Program-made: the position numbers and the translations under genes
Shown here: positions 42,732 to 51,796 of the stretch, piece after piece
Layout: each line of letters begins with the position of its first letter
How positions within the stretch are numbered: the stretch's first letter is position 1
Notes under the pieces: generated by a model
Seen by the model: only the letters and a program-made list of their open reading frames with translations
What the model was told of the DNA's origin: nothing
The model's database searches: none
Origin: Flavobacteriaceae bacterium UBA7302
GTDB lineage: Bacteria > Bacteroidota > Bacteroidia > Flavobacteriales > Flavobacteriaceae
Length of the DNA: 64,000 bases
Direction of reading: 5' to 3'
NCBI GenBank assembly: GCA_002471825.1
Contig: DKQS01000007.1
Location: 434,001 to 498,000 of the forward strand

Positions 42732-43325
42732 ATGAAATCAATTACAATTGAAGGATCAAAAAGAGAAAGCGTAGGCAAGAAAGCAACGAAAGCCTTACGT
42801 AATGCTGATAAGGTTCCTTGCGTAATCTACGGAGGAGATCAGCCATTGCATTTTGCTGCAGAAGCAAAGTCATTTAGAAATTTGGTGTATACTCCAAACG
42901 TATATACTGCAAGTATTGAAATTGATGGAACTAAAATTCCAGCAATCTTACAAGACATTCAGTTTCATCCAGTATCTGATAAAATCTTACACGTAGATTT
43001 TTACAGATTGTTCGATGACAAGGAAGTGACCATGAACATTCCAGTTCGTTTGGTAGGGTCTTCGAAAGGTGTTATGAGTGGTGGGGCTTTGCGTCACAAC
43101 ATTCGTAAATTGAAAGTAAAGGCAATTCCAGCCAACTTACCTGATTTTATTGAAGCAGACATCACTGAGTTAGGAATCGGTAACAAATTATATGTTACTG
43201 AGCTGAAGAATGAGAAGTATACCATCTTACACCCAGACAACACCGTTGTTGCACAAGTAAGAATGTCTAGAAATGCTTCTAAGATTGAAGATGAAGCTGA
43301 AGAAGTAACTGAAGTAGCGGAATAA
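42732..43325 (+). CDS. rplY: 50S ribosomal protein L25 (Ctc/TL5 form)
   Basis: 197 residues, the longer two-domain form: an L25 5S-rRNA-binding domain (RNADKVPCVIYGGDQ) and a C-terminal Ctc beta domain (VRLVGSSKGVMSGGAL), ending in an acidic tail. 14 bp after prs and followed by a terminator, as often seen in the prs-rplY-pth order. Confidence 0.95.
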   Translation: MKSITIEGSKRESVGKKATKALRNADKVPCVIYGGDQPLHFAAEAKSFRNLVYTPNVYTASIEIDGTKIPAILQDIQFHPVSDKILHVDFYRLFDDKEVTMNIPVRLVGSSKGVMSGGALRHNIRKLKVKAIPANLPDFIEADITELGIGNKLYVTELKNEKYTILHPDNTVVAQVRMSRNASKIEDEAEEVTEVAE

Positions 43326-43345
43326 AACTCTTTGACTAGAAAATA

Positions 43346-43373
43346 AAAGCGTTACTTAGGTAACGCTTTTTTT
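43346..43373 (+). terminator. Rho-independent terminator after rplY
   Basis: AAAGCGTTAC-TTAG-GTAACGCTTT stem-loop followed by T, ending the prs-rplY transcript before pth. Confidence 0.92.
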
Positions 43374-43390
43374 ATTTTTAATTTTACCAA

Positions 43391-44017
43391 ATGTCTGTTT
43401 TTTCGTTCTTTAAAAAACTATTTGCAAAAGAAGATAGCACAACACCAAACATGAAAAAGTTATTAATTGTCGGGCTAGGGAATATTGGTGAAAAATATCA
43501 CAATACACGTCACAATATCGGATTTAAGGTTCTTGATGAACTTGCTCGTGATCAGGACGTGAAATTTGAAACTCAAAAGCTTGGGGATCTCTGTGAATTT
43601 CGTTTCAAAGGGAAGAAATTCATCTTGCTAAAACCAAGTACCTACATGAATTTGAGTGGAAAATCTCTAAAATACTGGATGCAGCAAGAAAAAATAGTGC
43701 TGGACAATGTATTGGTGGTCACCGATGATATCAATATTGATTTTGGAACCATTCGCATCAAGTCCAAAGGCAGTGATGGAGGCCACAATGGTATGAAAGA
43801 CATTCAGGAGAAATTAGGAACCAATAAATATCCGAGATTCCGTTTCGGAATTGGAAATGGATTTTCCAAAGGTCGTCAGGTAGATTATGTATTGGGCGAA
43901 TGGTCTTCTGATGAAGAAAGTCAATTGATAGAAAGACTACCTGTAGCCACCAAAGCAATTCTTTCCTTTGGAACCGATGGTCTTAACAATACCATGAATA
44001 ATTTTAATGGAAAATAA
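43391..44017 (+). CDS. pth: Peptidyl-tRNA hydrolase
   Basis: 208 residues. The core starts LIVGLGNIGEKYHNTRHNIGF (His of NTRHN is catalytic); KPSTYMNLSGKS and GSDGGHNGMKDI are present. Frees tRNA from drop-off peptidyl-tRNA. A 20-residue extension precedes the usual core Met (ATG at 43451), a form often seen in flavobacteria, so 43391 is kept as the start. Confidence 0.93.
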   Translation: MSVFSFFKKLFAKEDSTTPNMKKLLIVGLGNIGEKYHNTRHNIGFKVLDELARDQDVKFETQKLGDLCEFRFKGKKFILLKPSTYMNLSGKSLKYWMQQEKIVLDNVLVVTDDINIDFGTIRIKSKGSDGGHNGMKDIQEKLGTNKYPRFRFGIGNGFSKGRQVDYVLGEWSSDEESQLIERLPVATKAILSFGTDGLNNTMNNFNGK

Positions 44018-44022
44018 TATTA

Positions 44023-44083
44023 AGTGATCAGTGATCAATTATCAATTATCAATGATCACTATTAAATGTTCATTGGTCATTGT
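44023..44083. repeat. Imperfect short repeats between pth and queD
   Basis: AGTGATCA (44023-44030) and TGATCACT (44053-44060) form an inverted repeat around ATCAATT units, followed by loosely repeated TTCATTG units up to the queD stop. Such low-complexity spacers are frequent in flavobacteria. Confidence 0.5.
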
Positions 44084-44539
44084 TTACTGTTCATTGTCAG
44101 AAGCAAACCACTCTGCAAAGGAAGTTTCTGTTTCTTGAAGCTTGATGGCGAATAGTTTGATGTTGGATGGCAATCTTCTTTTGATTTTTTCGGCAAAATC
44201 AATGACCATCATTTCGCTAGTTGGTTGATAATCAACTAATAATACATGGTGTCCTCTCTTTTTCAATTCATGTGCCAATTCCACATGAGGTGTATTTTTA
44301 TTAAAAACCGTGGCATGATCGAACAAATCAACAATTTCTTCTTTCACAATCTTCTTTAAATCACCAAAGTCAATCACCATTCCGTATTTCACATTCGAAT
44401 TATCACCGATAGGAGTGCCAGTTACGGTCACCGATAATTTGTAGCTGTGTCCATGAACATTTTTACATTTCCCATCATAACCATAGAGTGCATGTCCGGT
44501 TTCAAAACTAAATTGCTTGGTGATTCTAATTGTGCTCAT
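44084..44539 (-). CDS. queD: 6-carboxytetrahydropterin synthase (QueD/PTPS family)
   Basis: 151 residues. Zinc histidines are in FETGHALYG and VHGHSYKL; FDHATV and ETSFAEW are the other active-site motifs. Converts dihydroneopterin triphosphate toward queuosine precursors. Single gene convergent with pth. Confidence 0.9.
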   Translation of the reverse strand: MSTIRITKQFSFETGHALYGYDGKCKNVHGHSYKLSVTVTGTPIGDNSNVKYGMVIDFGDLKKIVKEEIVDLFDHATVFNKNTPHVELAHELKKRGHHVLLVDYQPTSEMMVIDFAEKIKRRLPSNIKLFAIKLQETETSFAEWFASDNEQ

Positions 44540-44584
44540 GAGTTGTCTTAAAGTCGCGTCAAAAATAGTAATATCTTGCTAATA

Positions 44585-46081
44585 TCAATCCATTAAATAG
44601 TTGGATAATACGTCGGCAATTTTTCGGTTGTCTGATAATTGCGGAATCTTATTTTGGCCTCCAAATTTTCCTATGGATTTCATGTATTCATGAAAGCCAC
44701 CCTTTTGTACTTTTCGGATCACCAAGGGCTTTAAAATTTTACCTTCTATCAAATCGAAATAGTAAATGTTTTGTTTTTGCATGGAAGCATCTATTTTTTT
44801 CGCAAACTCATTGATATCATGCGGTTCGTCTACAAATTCAATAAACCACTCGTGATAGGGCAATCCTTCTCCTGGATTCACCTGTGGCGCTACCGTAAAT
44901 TCGCTAACCGTTACCGATGACCCGTCAATCGCATCATTCAAAGCTTTTTCGACTTCTTTACCAATGACGTGTTCACCAAATGCAGAGATAAAATGCTTGA
45001 TCCTACCAGTTACCTTTATTCGATAAGGACTTAAGGAAGTGAACTCCACTGTATCGCCAATATTGTACCCCCAAAGACCGGCAGTAGTATTTAGAATAAT
45101 CACATAATTCACACCAAGTTGCACATCTTTCAAGGAGATTCGAGTCGGATTTTCATCGAAAAATTCATTGGCTGGAATGAACTCATAAAAGATTCCCGAA
45201 TCTAGTTGCAATAGCATTCCCAATGCTGTTAGCGAATCTTGGTAGGCAATGAATCCCTCTGAAGCTGGATACAATTCGATGTAGTCGATCTTTTTTCCAA
45301 TGATGGATTCAAACTTATTCTTATAAGGAGCAAAGTTGACTCCTCCATAAATGAAGAAGTTGAAATTCGGAAAAATCTCACTGATTTTCTTTCCTGTTTT
45401 TGCTTCAAGCTTTTCGAAATACATTTGTACCCAAGAAGGAATACCGCTGATAACGGTCATGTCTTCATTGATAGTCTCTTCCACAATGGCATCTACCTTC
45501 GTATCCCAATCTTCAATGCAATTGGTTTCCCAACTAGGCAATCTGTTTTTCTGTAAGTATTTGGGTACATAGTGTGCCACAATTCCGCTTAAGCGGCCCA
45601 ATTGAACTCCATTTTTGTCCTCCAACACAGGACTTCCTTGCAAGAAGATCATTTTACCATCTACAAAGTCGGCATTGTTTTTTTCAGCAATGTAAAACAA
45701 CAAGGCATTGCGTGCTGCTTTGATATGTGTTGGCATCGATTCTTTGGTAATCGGGATGTATTTGGCACCCGAGGTAGTTCCCGATGTTTTGGCAAAATAG
45801 ATGGGTTTACCTTTCCACAAGACATCAGATTCACCAGCAACAATTCGGTCTACATAAGGCCGCAAACCTTCGTAATCGTTGACAGGGACCTGCTTTTTGA
45901 AATCCTCGTAAGAACGGATACTATTGAAATGGTGATCTTTTCCAAAGGCCGTTTGATTTCCAGTGCGAATTAAATGATCAAATACCTTTTGTTGGGTTTC
46001 CAGGGGCTTATTGGCCCATTTCCGAACTTTTTTAGTGATATATTTTGCAAAAGGTACCGCAAAAAACGACTTGATACTCAT
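44585..46081 (-). CDS. GH3 family acyl-adenylate synthetase-like protein
   Basis: 498 residues. The ATP/AMP motif YFAKTSGTTSGAKYIP and LYPASEGFIAYQ place it in the GH3 (auxin-responsive GH3-like) branch of the ANL superfamily, which joins acyl groups to amino acids in plants; the bacterial substrate is unknown. Its ATG (46081-46079) shares one base with the stop of the M23 peptidase gene (TAATG), so translation is coupled. Confidence 0.9.
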   Translation of the reverse strand: MSIKSFFAVPFAKYITKKVRKWANKPLETQQKVFDHLIRTGNQTAFGKDHHFNSIRSYEDFKKQVPVNDYEGLRPYVDRIVAGESDVLWKGKPIYFAKTSGTTSGAKYIPITKESMPTHIKAARNALLFYIAEKNNADFVDGKMIFLQGSPVLEDKNGVQLGRLSGIVAHYVPKYLQKNRLPSWETNCIEDWDTKVDAIVEETINEDMTVISGIPSWVQMYFEKLEAKTGKKISEIFPNFNFFIYGGVNFAPYKNKFESIIGKKIDYIELYPASEGFIAYQDSLTALGMLLQLDSGIFYEFIPANEFFDENPTRISLKDVQLGVNYVIILNTTAGLWGYNIGDTVEFTSLSPYRIKVTGRIKHFISAFGEHVIGKEVEKALNDAIDGSSVTVSEFTVAPQVNPGEGLPYHEWFIEFVDEPHDINEFAKKIDASMQKQNIYYFDLIEGKILKPLVIRKVQKGGFHEYMKSIGKFGGQNKIPQLSDNRKIADVLSNYLMD

Positions 46082-46944
46082 TAGTTGAAATCGATAAAAG
46101 TTGTTGGGTTTACAGGGTAACCACCACTCCATAGTTCGAAGTGTAAATGAGGACCTGTAGTGAGCTCTCCCGTAGATCCCACCGATGCAATTACCTCACC
46201 AGATTTTACCAAATCTCCCTGCTCTTTTAATAGCATCCCGTTGTGTTTGTAGACAGATACAAAGTTGTTTTCGTGTTTGAGAATAATCACATATCCTGTA
46301 CTTGTAGTCCATTCTGAAAAGATAACCGTTCCGTCTGCAACAGCCTTTACAGGCGTTCCTGTTTTGGCAACAATATCGATGGCAAAATGCTTTGCATTGG
46401 AATCGAAGTTCTGAGAGATGCTTCCGGTAACTGGAGCAAAAAACACGTTGGTAATTGCCTTGTTCTGGATGTTTTCAATAGGAAAACGATCTTCACTTTC
46501 AATCTTTTCACGGAAAAGAGAATCTTCGCGAGAGGCGTTTAACAGACTATCATTAATGATAATCTTCCGTGTTTCTAGTTGAATGGAATCTATTTTTTCA
46601 GGTTCTAAAGTTCCGGTAAGAATGGGCTGGATTGCCTGAGTAAAACTCTTCAAATTTGCCAATTCCACACTGATGGAATCCGCTTTTAGTGTTGCCTTCA
46701 AAGCTTGACTTCGAAGTTTAGTAGAAGCATAACCAGGAATGTATTCTTTTAAAGGTGTGAATGCAATTAGCAAGATAGTGCCCACAATTAATAGGATGGA
46801 AAATAGTCCGCCCAAAACAAAAACATTCAACCTTGTCAATTTCAAAGAGAACCGTTCTTCAAAGGTTTCTTCGTTCAACATCACCAATCGGTATTGGTGT
46901 GTTAATTTGTGTTTGAGTTTCTGTTTTAAGGGTTTTTTCTCCAC
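46081..46944 (-). CDS. M23-family metallopeptidase, membrane-anchored
   Basis: 287 residues: short basic cytoplasmic N-terminus, one helix (LNVFVLGGLFSILLIVGTILL), a coiled region, and a LytM domain with FAIDIVAKTGTPV and GPHLHFELWSGG zinc motifs. Likely cleaves or regulates cleavage of murein. The start is GTG at 46944; there is no in-frame ATG between the promoter and the conserved RLVMLNEETFEERFS segment that would keep the N-terminus. Confidence 0.9.
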   Translation of the reverse strand: MEKKPLKQKLKHKLTHQYRLVMLNEETFEERFSLKLTRLNVFVLGGLFSILLIVGTILLIAFTPLKEYIPGYASTKLRSQALKATLKADSISVELANLKSFTQAIQPILTGTLEPEKIDSIQLETRKIIINDSLLNASREDSLFREKIESEDRFPIENIQNKAITNVFFAPVTGSISQNFDSNAKHFAIDIVAKTGTPVKAVADGTVIFSEWTTSTGYVIILKHENNFVSVYKHNGMLLKEQGDLVKSGEVIASVGSTGELTTGPHLHFELWSGGYPVNPTTFIDFN

Positions 46945-46962
46945 GATGAACAGCTATTGAGA

Positions 46963-46970
46963 CAAATATA
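46963..46970 (-). promoter_or_regulatory. -7 box of the M23 peptidase-GH3 operon
   Basis: Minus-strand TATATTTG, exact TAnnTTTG, 18 bp before the GTG start. Confidence 0.55.
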
Positions 46971-46989
46971 CAACGAATTACAATCGAAA

Positions 46990-47574
46990 CTATTTCCTGT
47001 AAAAATTCATTTCATCGATGTATTGCCATACTTTTTCGGGCAATAAAGGAATCACATTCTTGCCATTGGCAATTCCTTTGCGAATCATGGTCGAAGAGAT
47101 TTCAATGATTGGAGCGTCTACATGGGTAATTTTTGGGTGGTTGTCAAATTGTTCTGGTACCTTCCCTTCAGAAATTCTAGGGTAAGTAAATACGTGATGG
47201 TCTTCCAAAATAACCTCATAGTTCTTCCACTTGTGAAAGCTTTTTAAATTGTCGGCGCCCATAATAATTGAAAACTGATGACCTTCGTATTTCTCGGAGA
47301 TATAGGCTAAGGTATCAATGGTATAGTTGGGTTCTGGCAGGCCAAACTCGATGTTTGAGACTTTCAGGGAATCGTAGTTTTCGGTAGCCAAATAGGCCAA
47401 TTCGTAACGTTGATGATTGTCCAATAAGCTTTTTTTCTTTTTAAAGGGACTCTGAGGTGTTACCACAAACCAAACTTCATCAAGATCAGAATATTCTACC
47501 AAATGATTGGCTATGATCAAATGACCAACGTGAATAGGATTAAAAGATCCGAAAAACAACCCAATATTTTTCAT
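46990..47574 (-). CDS. nadD: Nicotinate-nucleotide adenylyltransferase
   Basis: 194 residues. GLFFGSFNPIHVGHLIIA is the nucleotidyltransferase (T/H)xGH motif and ISSTMIRKGI the ISSTxxR motif. Makes deamido-NAD from nicotinate mononucleotide. 1 bp after gmk; last gene of yicC-gmk-nadD. Confidence 0.95.
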   Translation of the reverse strand: MKNIGLFFGSFNPIHVGHLIIANHLVEYSDLDEVWFVVTPQSPFKKKKSLLDNHQRYELAYLATENYDSLKVSNIEFGLPEPNYTIDTLAYISEKYEGHQFSIIMGADNLKSFHKWKNYEVILEDHHVFTYPRISEGKVPEQFDNHPKITHVDAPIIEISSTMIRKGIANGKNVIPLLPEKVWQYIDEMNFYRK

Positions 47575-47575
47575 T

Positions 47576-48160
47576 CTATTCTGTAATTCCTATAAAATTT
47601 GAAACCAATTCTTCAGCCTCTTTTAAAGCTACTTCCAAATCGTAGTTCTTGATGACTTTATCAAACTGAGGGGCGGTGGCTAGTTCAACGGAAGCCTTGG
47701 CAATTCGCATGTTGATTTTATCATCGCTTTCTGTCTTCCTTTTCTTCAAACGTATTTTGAGTTCGTCTACACTTGGTGGCTTCACAAATACGGCCAAAGT
47801 CCGCTCTGGGAATTTCTTCTTAATGCGCAGTCCTCCAACTACATCAATATCAAAAATAACGTGCTTTTTCAATGACCAAATGCGCTCTACTTCCGTCTTC
47901 AAAGTACCGTAGAAATTATCGCGATACACTTCTTCCCACTCCAAAAACTCATCATTTTTGATTTTGTTTTTAAACTCCTTTAGCGAAATGAAATAGTAAT
48001 CAGATCCGTCTTTTTCTTCTCCTCTAGGTGCTCTGGAGGTTGCTGAAATGGAAAAGGCTAAATTGAGTTTTTCTTGACTCAATAAATGTCTTACGATGGT
48101 GGTCTTTCCCGATCCTGAAGGTGCCGAAAAAACAAAGAGTTTTCCTTTAAAATCGCTCAT
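47576..48160 (-). CDS. gmk: Guanylate kinase
   Basis: 194 residues. P-loop GSGKTT in FSAPSGSGKTTIVRHL, GMP site SATSRAPRGEEKDGSDYYF. Phosphorylates GMP to GDP. Overlaps yicC by 1 bp and nadD follows after 1 bp. Confidence 0.96.
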   Translation of the reverse strand: MSDFKGKLFVFSAPSGSGKTTIVRHLLSQEKLNLAFSISATSRAPRGEEKDGSDYYFISLKEFKNKIKNDEFLEWEEVYRDNFYGTLKTEVERIWSLKKHVIFDIDVVGGLRIKKKFPERTLAVFVKPPSVDELKIRLKKRKTESDDKINMRIAKASVELATAPQFDKVIKNYDLEVALKEAEELVSNFIGITE

Positions 48161-49032
48161 TACAATACGTTTAATACTTGTTCTTTGATTTGCTCCAATT
48201 CATTCTTCATTTGAATGACCACTTTTTGCATCGGCGCAAAATTTGCTTTCGCTCCGGTGGTGTTGATCTCCCGTCCCATTTCTTGGGTAATGAATCCGAG
48301 TTTTTTACCATTCGATTCCGGAGTATCCAAGGTCTTTTCAAAATATTCTAAGTGACTTCTCAAACGAACCTTTTCTTCGTTAATGTCGAGCTTTTCTAGA
48401 TAGAACAATACTTCTTGTTCAAAACGGTTGCGATCCAGTTGGTTTTTCGCTCTGATTTCTTCCACCGTATTTTCAAGTCTAGTTCTGATTCCCTGTAGTC
48501 TTTCTTCATCAAGGCTGATGACTTTTTCTAAAAGTGATTTTATGGTGCTTACCCGATTTTTAAAATCGGCCTCCATGGCTTTGCCTTCTTCGGTGCGGTA
48601 CTCAATGAGTTTTGAAATCACCTCATTGATGCCTTCACTAATAATTTTCCATTCTTCCTCGTCCAATTCTTCACGTTCTGTTCGTAAAGCATCTGGCATG
48701 CGAACTGCCATTTGTAATAACTCCACGTCGTTGGTGTTTCCAGATTGAACAATGTTTCGTAATTGTTGCATGTAATCCTTAACAAGAGCGCTGTTGATGG
48801 AAGTCAAACTTTCATCGGCCGTCATTTCTACATAAATAGAGAAGTCAATCTTCCCTCTTTTTAAATGCGTAGAAATGGTTTTGCGAACCTCGAGTTCCTT
48901 CTCTTTGTAGTATCCAGGAATCCGAACATTTAAATCCAAATTCTTACTGTTGAGCGATTTTAATTCTAAGGTGATTTTTTTTGTAGAAAGTTGAATGGTT
49001 TTTTTACCATAACCCGTCATCGATTGAATCAT
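48160..49032 (-). CDS. yicC: YicC-family endoribonuclease-like protein
   Basis: 290 residues starting MIQSMTGYGK, the family signature, and ending QEMGREINTTGAKAN and QMKNELEQIKEQVLNVL. YicC proteins are implicated in RNA decay. The ATG at 49032 is preferred to a TTG three codons upstream. It heads the yicC-gmk-nadD operon. Confidence 0.92.
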   Translation of the reverse strand: MIQSMTGYGKKTIQLSTKKITLELKSLNSKNLDLNVRIPGYYKEKELEVRKTISTHLKRGKIDFSIYVEMTADESLTSINSALVKDYMQQLRNIVQSGNTNDVELLQMAVRMPDALRTEREELDEEEWKIISEGINEVISKLIEYRTEEGKAMEADFKNRVSTIKSLLEKVISLDEERLQGIRTRLENTVEEIRAKNQLDRNRFEQEVLFYLEKLDINEEKVRLRSHLEYFEKTLDTPESNGKKLGFITQEMGREINTTGAKANFAPMQKVVIQMKNELEQIKEQVLNVL

Positions 49033-49053
49033 AACATACAATTAGTTTCACCA

Positions 49054-49072
49054 CAAAGATAGTTTATCTTTG
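49054..49072. promoter_or_regulatory. Divergent palindromic promoter for yicC operon and upp
   Basis: CAAAGATA-GTT-TATCTTTG: the two arms are exact -7 boxes on opposite strands, 3 bp apart. Predicted leaders are about 16 nt for yicC and 18 nt for upp. Two polymerases could not occupy both at once. Confidence 0.6.
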
Positions 49073-49095
49073 ATTTGGTTTAGTATCTTTATCTT

Positions 49096-49749
49096 ATGAT
49101 TGTTCACAACCTCGAAAAACAGGCAACAGTTCTAAACGCATTTCTTAGTCAAATTAGAGATGAATCCGTTCAAAAAGATCGACTTCGATTCCGGAAAAAT
49201 ATCGAACGTATTGGTGAAATTATTGCCTTTGAGCTCAGTAAATCCCTTTCCTTTGAAGATGCTGAAATCCAAACACCTCTTGGTGCAAAGCAAATGTTGT
49301 TACCCCAAGATGATTTGGTGATTTGTTCGGTGTTAAGAGCGGGAATTCCTTTACACAATGGTCTATTGAATTATTTCGATGATGCTGGCAGTGCTTTTAT
49401 TTCTGCCTATAGAAAGCACAAGGATAATTCTGATGATTTTGAGATTGTTGTCGAATATTTTGCTTCGCCTGATTTGAATGGGAAGACCTTAATTTTAGCA
49501 GATCCAATGCTGGCGACGGGGCAATCTTTGGTAGCCGTGTCGAAGGCCTTGCAGAAATATGGTCGTCCAAAGAGGATCTTCATCGCTTCGGTGATCGCTT
49601 CAGAAGCCGGAATAGCTTATGTCCAAAAACACTTTCCAGAGGATACAATTTTGCTTGTGGCATCGGTAGATTCTGAATTGAATTCAAAAGGTTATATCAT
49701 CCCTGGTTTGGGTGATGCTGGAGACTTGGCTTTCGGACCTAAATTATAG
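49096..49749 (+). CDS. upp: Uracil phosphoribosyltransferase
   Basis: 217 residues. LILADPMLATGQSLVA is the PRPP loop; YIIPGLGDAGDLAFG is the uracil-binding end. Salvages uracil to UMP. The 3' end overlaps the convergent DUF6427 gene by 6 bp. Confidence 0.94.
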   Translation: MIVHNLEKQATVLNAFLSQIRDESVQKDRLRFRKNIERIGEIIAFELSKSLSFEDAEIQTPLGAKQMLLPQDDLVICSVLRAGIPLHNGLLNYFDDAGSAFISAYRKHKDNSDDFEIVVEYFASPDLNGKTLILADPMLATGQSLVAVSKALQKYGRPKRIFIASVIASEAGIAYVQKHFPEDTILLVASVDSELNSKGYIIPGLGDAGDLAFGPKL

Positions 49750-50673
49750 GTAAAAAGCATATCCGACTCCCATTAAAAAGAGCAGGTAAAAAAGGACATC
49801 CTTGGCTATTCTTTTCTCAATTAATTCGATGCCATTGGCAATGATGACAGTTGCAGGAAAAAGGGTATAAACCAAATTAAAATTGGATTTATTGGGTAGT
49901 AAAATCACAATGATGACTACCACTAAAAAGTGAAATAGAAGCAAGAGCCAATTTCTTCGGAAGGTATTTTTAAACGTAAGAGTAAATGGCGATTTCACAA
50001 TCAATGAAATGAGTGTCATACCTAGAACTACCCAAATGAAATAACTAAGTTTTCCAGTCATAAAGAACGACAAATCCCATTGGTATTTTTCTATTTGAAG
50101 ACTTTCGAAAACAGGTATGGTCCCATACCAAGCATGATAAGCATAGGCGATGATGATGGGTGCCAGAAACCCTGCTATGTGAGAGACAATGGTATGAACC
50201 GTTAGTTTTTGATGTACCAAAATGGCAATGATGATGAGCAGCCAGAAGATGATAAAAATGGGTTGAATCAAAGACAGAATAGCCAACCAAAAACCAGCAT
50301 CAAATAGCTTTTGGAGTACATTTTTTGATGATTTTAAACTGTAGATTTTTCGCAAAAACAAAAGCTGTAAGAGTAACAACAAGGGCCCTTGATAGTCGAA
50401 CGGATTGTCCAATAAAACCAGTAAGAATAGCGTGAATAGATAAAAGGCATAGGCATTGTCGTAGGTCAGGTTATTTTTCCCAATCACAAAGTTGAAAAAG
50501 AAAAAGACGGCTGCATACAGAACAACATTAAGAATAATGGACCAACCGGAAATTGCTTCGTTTGTGATGTCGGTACTTCCAAAAAAAATCAAGGAAAAAT
50601 AAAGGATGAAAAAAAAAGCAACCAGAACAACAAAAATAATGGGCTTAGTTTTGTCTAAAAAATTGGCTAACAT
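49744..50673 (-). CDS. DUF6427 family membrane protein
   Basis: 309 residues with about nine transmembrane helices (IIFVVLVAFFFILYFSLIFF; LLLLLQLLFLRKIYSL). A flavobacterial family of unknown function, regularly found beside the DUF6341 gene and trmB as here. The start faces that of the DUF6341 gene, 42 bp away. Confidence 0.82.
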   Translation of the reverse strand: MLANFLDKTKPIIFVVLVAFFFILYFSLIFFGSTDITNEAISGWSIILNVVLYAAVFFFFNFVIGKNNLTYDNAYAFYLFTLFLLVLLDNPFDYQGPLLLLLQLLFLRKIYSLKSSKNVLQKLFDAGFWLAILSLIQPIFIIFWLLIIIAILVHQKLTVHTIVSHIAGFLAPIIIAYAYHAWYGTIPVFESLQIEKYQWDLSFFMTGKLSYFIWVVLGMTLISLIVKSPFTLTFKNTFRRNWLLLLFHFLVVVIIVILLPNKSNFNLVYTLFPATVIIANGIELIEKRIAKDVLFYLLFLMGVGYAFYL

Positions 50674-50694
50674 TTAATTGTTTTCTTACTTTTG
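50663..50694 (+). promoter_or_regulatory. Promoter of the DUF6341-trmB operon
   Basis: TTG (50663-50665), 21 bp, then TACTTTTG (50687-50694): both Bacteroidota boxes are present. The -33 end overlaps the start of the divergent DUF6427 gene. Confidence 0.6.
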
Positions 50695-50715
50695 CGATGT
50701 AAAGATAATTAAGTT

Positions 50716-50937
50716 ATGATAGCAGGCAACATATTTAAATGGATCGGAAGTTTATTTACTGAAGTTTTGTTTTTACCATTTGAATTTCTTCGTTTATCAA
50801 TTGCTACTGCCGACTTTGGGTGGTGGACTTCCAACCTTATCAACTGGGGATTCTTAGGGATTCTTCTAGTACTTTTTGCCTATTGGATGAAAGAATCCAA
50901 AAGATTCATCGAAGAAGGTACTGAAGACCGCGCATAA
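50716..50937 (+). CDS. DUF6341 family small membrane protein
   Basis: 73 residues with two hydrophobic stretches (FTEVLFLPFEFLRLSIA; LINWGFLGILLVLFAYWM) and a charged tail. A small flavobacterial family of unknown role. trmB follows 15 bp later. Confidence 0.82.
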   Translation: MIAGNIFKWIGSLFTEVLFLPFEFLRLSIATADFGWWTSNLINWGFLGILLVLFAYWMKESKRFIEEGTEDRA

Positions 50938-50952
50938 TTACTACCATACATT

Positions 50953-51633
50953 TTGGGAAGCAAAAACAAATTAAAGCGTTTCAAAGAAAATGAAACGTTC
51001 GCTAATGTTATACAACCTACAAGACAAGAGGTTGTTGATGGCTTCTCTTTAAAAGGGAAATGGCAATCTCATTTTAACAATCAGAACCCAATCGTTTTAG
51101 AATTGGGATGCGGTAAAGGGGAATATACCATTGCACTCGCTCGGAAAAATCCGGATAAAAATTTTATCGGAATAGATATTAAAGGGGCTCGATTTTGGCG
51201 AGGAGCGAAAACCGCCTTGGAGGAAAATTTATCCAATGTTGCTTTTTTAAGAACCCAAATAGAACTCATCGATTTGCTTTTTGCGGCCAAGGAAGTTGAT
51301 GAAATTTGGATTACTTTCCCAGATCCACAAATCAAATACAAGCGCACCAAGCATCGTTTGACCAACCAAGCATTTTTGGAAAAATACGAATCCATTTTAA
51401 AGGAAGACGGATTTGTAAACTTGAAAACCGATAGTGAATTTCTACACGGATATACCTTGGGGTTACTTCATGGCCTAGGACTTGAAGTTGACTACGCCAA
51501 CCACAACGTATATCACAATTCTGGCGCTCCGGTTGAGGTGACAGAGACCCAAACTTTTTACGAAAAAATGTTTTTGGCTGAAAATAAGGCAATTACGTAT
51601 TTGCGATTTCAGTTTAAAAAAGTGAAAAAGTAA
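50953..51633 (+). CDS. trmB: tRNA (guanosine(46)-N7)-methyltransferase
   Basis: 226 residues. VLELGCGKGEYTIALA is the SAM motif and WITFPDPQIKYKRTKHRL the family signature. Methylates G46 of tRNA variable loops. The conserved N-terminus GSKNKLKRF is reached only from a TTG at 50953, so a TTG start is inferred. Confidence 0.94.
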   Translation: MGSKNKLKRFKENETFANVIQPTRQEVVDGFSLKGKWQSHFNNQNPIVLELGCGKGEYTIALARKNPDKNFIGIDIKGARFWRGAKTALEENLSNVAFLRTQIELIDLLFAAKEVDEIWITFPDPQIKYKRTKHRLTNQAFLEKYESILKEDGFVNLKTDSEFLHGYTLGLLHGLGLEVDYANHNVYHNSGAPVEVTETQTFYEKMFLAENKAITYLRFQFKKVKK

Positions 51634-51691
51634 AAGTCTAAAACTCTGTTTTTCAGATAATTAATAAATCATCATTTCTGTATATTCAACA

Positions 51692-51732
51692 AAAGGGCGT
51701 TTTTTTTGTAGAAAACGTAATTTTCGCCCTTT
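51692..51732. other. Long-loop inverted repeat between trmB and TonB receptor gene
   Basis: AAAGGGCG (51692-51699) pairs with CGCCCTTT (51725-51732). An inner pairing CGTTTT/AAAACG competes for two of the same bases. It may be a trmB terminator or a regulatory site; it lies 65 bp before the receptor start. Confidence 0.4.
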
Positions 51733-51796
51733 AAAACTAAAGACTTCTAAAATTATTTTGCTATTTTGCGTGTTATTTAACAAATTAATTCAAATT

